Source of the DNA: Alphaproteobacteria bacterium
GTDB lineage: Bacteria > Pseudomonadota > Alphaproteobacteria > UBA2966
Length of the DNA stretch: 64,000 bases
Assembly (NCBI GenBank): GCA_018650465.1
Contig: JABIFY010000022.1
Span: forward strand, 1 to 64,000
Direction of reading: 5' to 3'
The notes under the pieces were generated by a model. The model searched no databases. It was not told the origin of the DNA and saw only the letters and a program-made list of their open reading frames with translations. A program made the translations under genes and the position numbers. Positions 60,262-64,000 of the stretch are shown in pieces; position 1 is the stretch's first letter; each line of letters begins with the position of its first letter.

Positions 60262-60441
60262 GTGAAACAAACGTTCAGTCAAAAAGCCGTTGTCGGGGTG
60301 ATTCTGGCAACGGCTTTACTTGTGCTTGGCGCATGTGGTGGAAAACCTTTTACGCCCGAGAAAATCGGCGAGGTCAAATCAGGGCCAGGTTTGTTCACCG
60401 GCAAGAAAGGCGGCATCGTCATCTCACCTTCGGCCGATTGA
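60262..60441 (+). CDS. Small lipoprotein downstream of the porin
   Basis: 59 residues, GTG start. Seen: signal peptide with lipobox VLGAC followed by GGKPFTPEKIGEVKSGPGLFTGKKGGIVISPSAD, a short Gly/Lys-rich mature chain. Predicted outer-membrane lipoprotein. The frame extends to 60229 inside the porin end, so the GTG at 60262 is preferred because it begins right before the hydrophobic segment. Role unknown; the gap suggests cotranscription with the porin. Confidence 0.72.
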   Translation: MKQTFSQKAVVGVILATALLVLGACGGKPFTPEKIGEVKSGPGLFTGKKGGIVISPSAD

Positions 60442-60456
60442 TGGCAGAATCAAAAA

Positions 60457-60504
60457 CCCCCTTCCAGCCGGTTACGCAAATTTGCATTTGAGGCGGGAAG
60501 GGGG
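60457..60504 (+). terminator. Terminator-like hairpin after the lipoprotein
   Basis: CCCCCTTCC (60457-60465) pairs with GGAAGGGGG (60496-60504); the 30-base loop has its own ATTTGCATTTG. The A-run before the stem would be a T-run on the minus strand, so it also could end the RTX-like remnant from the other side. Confidence 0.6.
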
Positions 60505-60526
60505 CGTTGAACTTCAGGCCAGACGA

Positions 60527-60988
60527 TCAGATGACATCATCGCCGCCGTTTGCCAGCTCATCGATTTGAGCAAGGGCATCAGCCACAGCAACCGCATCAC
60601 CCGGGTCCATTTGTCCTGCTTCGTCGATGGCAGCGTCCAGGTTTGATCCGTCAGCATTGCCAATGGATTGGTAAAGGGCTTGAGCAAAGCCTTCATCAAC
60701 CTGGGCCAAAGCCAGCGCACCAGCACCACTGGTAACCAGGATATCGTCACCCGCTCCACCGATCATAGTCCCGTCATTGCCAGCCAACGCGATATGATCG
60801 ACACCTGAACCGCCTTCGATAATGCTGCTGCTGCCCCTTATTTCGATTTAGTCCTGACCTGTGCCGCCATCAACTAGTTTTTAATTGCCGCAGACATAAA
60901 CCGTGTCGTCTATGGGTTGTTCTGGTGCCCAAGAGGCTTCCCCAATGTTTCCGGGGTTATTATTCTGAATATTCTGAAAAATCAGCCC
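60527..60988 (-). pseudogene. Decayed RTX/calcium-binding repeat fragment
   Basis: The intact part (60527-60787, 86 residues) starts AGNDGTMIGGAGDDILVTSG and continues as an acidic helical tail. Upstream in the same frame lie GGSGVDHIAL, GGTGQD and DDTVYVCGN, three more decayed repeats, but separated by in-frame TAA stops at 60848-60850 and 60881-60883. Known: GGxGxDxLx nonapeptides bind calcium in secreted RTX proteins. The absence of a start and the stops indicate a remnant of a longer gene; the ORF from 60787 may be expressed or not. No type I secretion gene is visible. Confidence 0.65.
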
Positions 60989-61118
60989 CTAAAGCCTTCG
61001 AGCGGTCAATTCAGCAACAAGAGTTTGCTCCAGGTGCTTGCCGCCGGGCTGCGACATTGATATAGAGTGCGCTTCTGTTCACCGGTCTTCTTTTGAGGCG
61101 ACCGGCATTTGACGTATT

Positions 61119-61203
<85 letters not shown>

Positions 61204-61295
61204 CGTCAAGTAACGGAAACAAAAGGATTTTTCACCGGTTTGTGGGTGTGCACGCCTCGGATCTGGTTCACTTTAGATAGACGGACGAACGTTCC

Positions 61296-62771
61296 ATGCA
61301 GGTTACAGAAACAGGCTCTGAGGGTCTGAAGCGCGAATTCACCATTGTTGTCGAAGCCAGCGAAATCGAAAGCAAAGTCGATGCACGCATCGCCGAGCTC
61401 GCCAAAACGGCAAATATGCAGGGTTTCCGCCCTGGTAAAGTGCCGCAATCGTTGTTGCGCCAGCGTTATGGCGACAGCGTAATGGGCGAAGTGCTGGAAG
61501 AAGCCGTCAATAACGGCACCACGCAGGCCTTGAGCGACAATGATTTGCGCCCGGCCATGCAGCCCAAAGTCGACGTCAAGGAATTCGACAAGGGCAAGGA
61601 CCTGGAATACACCGTCGAAGTCGAGATTCTGCCAACCATCGAGCCCACTGATTTCTCGAAAATCAAGCTGGAGCGCATGAAGGCCGAGCCTGCCAAGACA
61701 GAAGTTCAAGACGCTATCCAGCGTTTGGCTGATGCCCAGAAAACTTTCGAAGCTGATGCCAAGCGTAAATCTGAAAACGGCGATGCCGTTGTCATCGATT
61801 TTGTTGGCTCGGTTGATGGCGTTGAATTCGAAGGCGGCAAGGGCGACGACTATAACCTTGAGCTGGGTTCAAACTCTTTCATTCCTGGTTTTGAAGAGCA
61901 GCTGGTTGGTAAAAAGACCGGCGACCACGTCAAGGTCGAAGTCGAATTCCCGGCTGAATACGGCTCCGCTGAGCTGGCTGGTAAAGCCGCTGTATTTGAA
62001 GTCGACGTCAAGGAAGTCAAAGTTGCAAGTGCAGCCGAGATCAACGACGCCCTTGCAGAACGTGTCGGCCTTGAGAACCTAGAAGCCCTGACCACCGCGA
62101 TCACCGAGCAAATGAGCGGCGATTATGATGGCATGGCTCGTCAGCGCCTGAAGCGCGAATTGCTGGATATCCTGGCAGACAGCCACGATTTCGACGTGCC
62201 ACAAGGCATGGTCGATCAGGAATTTGACGGTATCTGGCAGCAAGTTGAACAGCAGCGCGCCCAGGAAGGTGATGATGCTGAAGGCGAAGATGCCGGTAAG
62301 ACTGATGACGAACTTAAAGAAGAGTATCGCGAAATCGCCGTTCGGCGTGTTCGCCTTGGTCTTTTACTGTCCGACATCGGCACGACCAACAACATCGAAG
62401 TGCAACAGGACGAAGTGAACCGGGCCATGGCTGAGCAAGCCCGCCAGTTCCCGGGTCAGGAGCAGATGCTGGTTGAGTATTACCAGAAGAACCCTGATGC
62501 CCTGAACAGTCTTCGCGCGCCGATCTACGAAGACAAGGTTGTCGACTTTATTCTGGAGCTGGCTTCTGTCAGCGAAAAGAAGGTTTCAGTTGATGATCTG
62601 ATGGCTGAGCCAGAAGCAGAAGAGAAGCCAAAGAAAAAGGCTGCTGCCAAGAAGAAGGCGGCACCAAAGAAAAAAGTCGCTGCCAAGGCAGATGATGCAG
62701 ACGAAAAGCCTGCGGCTAAAAAGAAAACTGCACCGAAGAAAAAAGCGGCTGCCAAGAAAGAAGCCGAATAA
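61296..62771 (+). CDS. tig: Trigger factor with a Lys/Ala-rich C-terminal tail
   Basis: Ribosome-associated chaperone and prolyl isomerase, 491 residues (the usual length is about 430-450). Seen: ribosome-binding GFRPGKVPQSLLRQRYG (residues 45-62), an FKBP-type PPIase with GDAVVIDFVGSVDGVEFEGGKGDDYNLELGSNSFIPGFEEQL, and a C-terminal helical arm. The last 50 residues are histone-H1-like (KKKAAAKKKAAPKKK), strongly basic and repetitive, absent from E. coli tig. Order tRNA-Leu, tig, clpP, clpX is a classical bacterial arrangement. Confidence 0.96.
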   Translation: MQVTETGSEGLKREFTIVVEASEIESKVDARIAELAKTANMQGFRPGKVPQSLLRQRYGDSVMGEVLEEAVNNGTTQALSDNDLRPAMQPKVDVKEFDKGKDLEYTVEVEILPTIEPTDFSKIKLERMKAEPAKTEVQDAIQRLADAQKTFEADAKRKSENGDAVVIDFVGSVDGVEFEGGKGDDYNLELGSNSFIPGFEEQLVGKKTGDHVKVEVEFPAEYGSAELAGKAAVFEVDVKEVKVASAAEINDALAERVGLENLEALTTAITEQMSGDYDGMARQRLKRELLDILADSHDFDVPQGMVDQEFDGIWQQVEQQRAQEGDDAEGEDAGKTDDELKEEYREIAVRRVRLGLLLSDIGTTNNIEVQQDEVNRAMAEQARQFPGQEQMLVEYYQKNPDALNSLRAPIYEDKVVDFILELASVSEKKVSVDDLMAEPEAEEKPKKKAAAKKKAAPKKKVAAKADDADEKPAAKKKTAPKKKAAAKKEAE

Positions 62772-62790
62772 TCAAGTTGATCTTGCAAGG

Positions 62791-62823
62791 CCGGGACACC
62801 AGCTAACACTGGTGCCCGGTTTT
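62791..62823 (+). terminator. Intrinsic terminator after tig
   Basis: Stem CCGGGaCACCAG ... CTGGTGCCCGG (one bulged A) with TTTT following, then T-rich repeats of TTTTCAGG-type words to 62860. It separates tig from clpP by 119 bases. Confidence 0.75.
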
Positions 62824-62890
62824 CCAGGTTTTTCAAGTTTTTCAGGTTTTCCAAGTCATTCATAACAATCCAGCGTCAAGAGCGAGGAAC

Positions 62891-63553
62891 ATGAGCGAAA
62901 CATACATGCAAGGCTTGATCCCCATGGTGGTCGAACAGACCAACCGTGGCGAACGTTCATACGACATCTATTCCCGTCTTCTGAAAGAACGCATTATCTT
63001 TCTGTCTGGCGGCGTCGACGATCATGTTGCCTCAGTGATCTGCGCCCAGCTGTTGTTCCTTGAAGCTGAAAACCCCGACAAAGACATCGCCTTTTATATT
63101 AATTCACCGGGCGGGATCGTATCATCCGGCATGGCGATTTACGACACCATGCAATATGTAAAACCTGACATCACAACGCTGTGCATGGGGCAGGCTGCTT
63201 CCATGGGATCGCTGCTGCTGTGTGCCGGTGCCAAAGGCAAACGTTTTGCCTTGCCGAACTCCCGCGTGATGGTTCACCAGCCTTCGGGCGGCGCTCAAGG
63301 GCAGGCCACGGATATCGAAATTCAGGCGCGGGAAATCCTCGCCCTGCGCGCCCGTCTCAACCAGATTTATGTCGATCATACCGGACAAGACCTGGAAACC
63401 ATTGAAAACGCTGTTGAACGCGATAACTTTATGACAGCTGAAGAAGCCAAAACCTTTGGCCTGATTGATGATGTTGTTTCCAGTCGTCCGGTTATCGAAG
63501 ATGACACCAAGGCATTGGATGCAGACAAGTCCGAGCCGGAAGACAAGGGCTGA
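62891..63553 (+). CDS. clpP: ATP-dependent Clp protease, proteolytic subunit
   Basis: Tetradecameric serine protease fed by ClpX or ClpA, 220 residues. Seen: INSPGG oxyanion region, catalytic Ser in [11 protein letters not shown], His in [10 protein letters not shown] and Asp in [12 protein letters not shown]. The N-terminal [17 protein letters not shown] part is the standard propeptide/loop. Ribosome site AGCGAGGAAC. It lies between tig and clpX in the conserved order. Confidence 0.97.
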   Translation: MSETYMQGLIPMVVEQTNRGERSYDIYSRLLKERIIFLSGGVDDHVASVICAQLLFLEAENPDKDIAFYINSPGGIVSSGMAIYDTMQYVKPDITTLCMGQAASMGSLLLCAGAKGKRFALPNSRVMVHQPSGGAQGQATDIEIQAREILALRARLNQIYVDHTGQDLETIENAVERDNFMTAEEAKTFGLIDDVVSSRPVIEDDTKALDADKSEPEDKG

Positions 63554-63770
63554 CAACAGGCATTTGATCGATAGAATTCGGAGCCTTTTGGACCCGGGCC
63601 ATCATTATTAACGAAATATTGAGTGGTTTCGGGTCATAAAAGAAACCATATTGATCACGAGCATGTCTTGATTTTCGGGGCAAAATCCCCGATTGTTTCT
63701 ACATTGAGTGCGTAACCCAGCTCCATACCCCTATATTTTGGGTTGTCGTCAGGGAGCTGGAGCGTCTAGG

Positions 63771-63795
63771 GTGTTTCAGTTTCTTGCTGAAACAC
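63771..63795. repeat. Hairpin GTGTTTCAG-tttcttg-CTGAAACAC
   Basis: Perfect nine-base arms with a seven-base loop in the clpP-clpX gap (63554-63934). It begins after GAGCGTCTAGG, which recalls the boundary words of the 104-base repeats. Confidence 0.6.
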
Positions 63796-63881
63796 AGTTA
63801 TTCAGTATAGCATTGGTAAGCAATGCAGATATGAAGCGTGGCGGTTCGGATAAATCTGAACAGCTTTAACATAGGTGGCAG

Positions 63882-63906
63882 GATTTCAGGCATCGCGCCT
63901 GAAATC
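63882..63906 (+). promoter_or_regulatory. Hairpin GATTTCAGGC-atcgc-GCCTGAAATC ahead of clpX
   Basis: Ten perfect base pairs with a five-base loop, ending 28 bases before the clpX ATG. Not followed by T, so it is probably a 5'-leader structure or operator rather than a terminator. A TTCAGG word also occurs in the hairpin at 63771. Confidence 0.6.
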
Positions 63907-63934
63907 AGTGTTTTGAGTGAGGAACGGGGCCAAA

Positions 63935-64000
63935 ATGAGCAAGTCCGGCGGCGGTGACGCCAAGAATACCCTTTATTGTTCCTTTTGCGGCAAGAGCCAG
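63935..64000 (+). CDS. clpX: ClpX ATPase subunit, N-terminal fragment
   Basis: The first 22 codons are in the window. Seen: MSKSGGGDAKNTLYCSFCGKSQ, the N-terminal C4 zinc-binding domain start (CSFCGKSQ) of ClpX. ATG 63935 follows GAGGAACGGGG. Cut by the window end. Confidence 0.93.
   Translation, partial: MSKSGGGDAKNTLYCSFCGKSQ

Overview
The window looks like chromosomal DNA of a free-living alphaproteobacterium. This is an inference from gene content and order: tig-clpP-clpX, glnB-glnA with a sigma54-like promoter, ParE, a trigger factor with a Lys/Ala-rich tail, many oxidoreductases and transporters, and marine-type Rhodospirillales-like porin and cytochrome genes. No phage, insertion sequence or CRISPR array is visible. 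Short palindromic dispersed repeats are common between genes.

Layout. 1-6.2 kb: a pentapeptide-repeat membrane protein, then a catabolic block (Rieske oxygenase overlapping a glutamine-synthetase-like ligase, a TetR regulator, a second Rieske oxygenase). 6.2-13.3 kb: a structured inverted repeat, a possible small protein, a RetSat/CrtI-like FAD oxidoreductase with a D-2-hydroxyacid dehydrogenase, a 3-hydroxyisobutyrate-type dehydrogenase, a class III cyclase fused to a TM2 domain, an acyl-CoA dehydrogenase and a cupin. 13.4-23.5 kb: one seven-gene operon for electron transfer across the envelope. 23.5-32.4 kb: P450, stand-alone RAM domain, DEAD-box helicase, hydrolase, lipoprotein, GST, GNAT, parE, thioesterase. 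32.5-39.8 kb: hybrid histidine kinase, then a four-gene unit (MFS, DMT, MFS, TTC38-like). 39.9-46.3 kb: glnA, glnB, two aminotransferases, two tandem SDR genes (the second frameshifted), tRNA-His. 46.4-58.8 kb: a MerF-like protein with its GDCC partner, a large MscS channel, agmatinase, an ACP-ligase-acyltransferase fusion, a Leu/Phe/Val dehydrogenase, amidase and Nnr. 58.9-64 kb: porin with small lipoprotein, a decayed RTX-like fragment, tRNA-Leu, tig, clpP and the start of clpX.

The most unusual region is 13408-23527. In order it encodes a tetraheme c554-like cytochrome, a tandem cyclic-nucleotide-binding protein fused to a four-cluster ferredoxin, a five-helix membrane protein with two His pairs 14 residues apart (di-heme b), a membrane-anchored decaheme cytochrome with a Cys-rich cytoplasmic head, a pentaheme cytochrome with a long heme-free C-terminal half, an outer-membrane beta-barrel, and a membrane-anchored FAD/2Fe-2S NAD(P)H reductase. 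Together they could form a route from cytoplasmic NAD(P)H through the inner membrane and periplasm towards the outer membrane. The possible cyclic-nucleotide gating is not part of the classical Mtr, Pio or Omc systems. The direction of electron flow and the terminal substrate cannot be read from the sequence.
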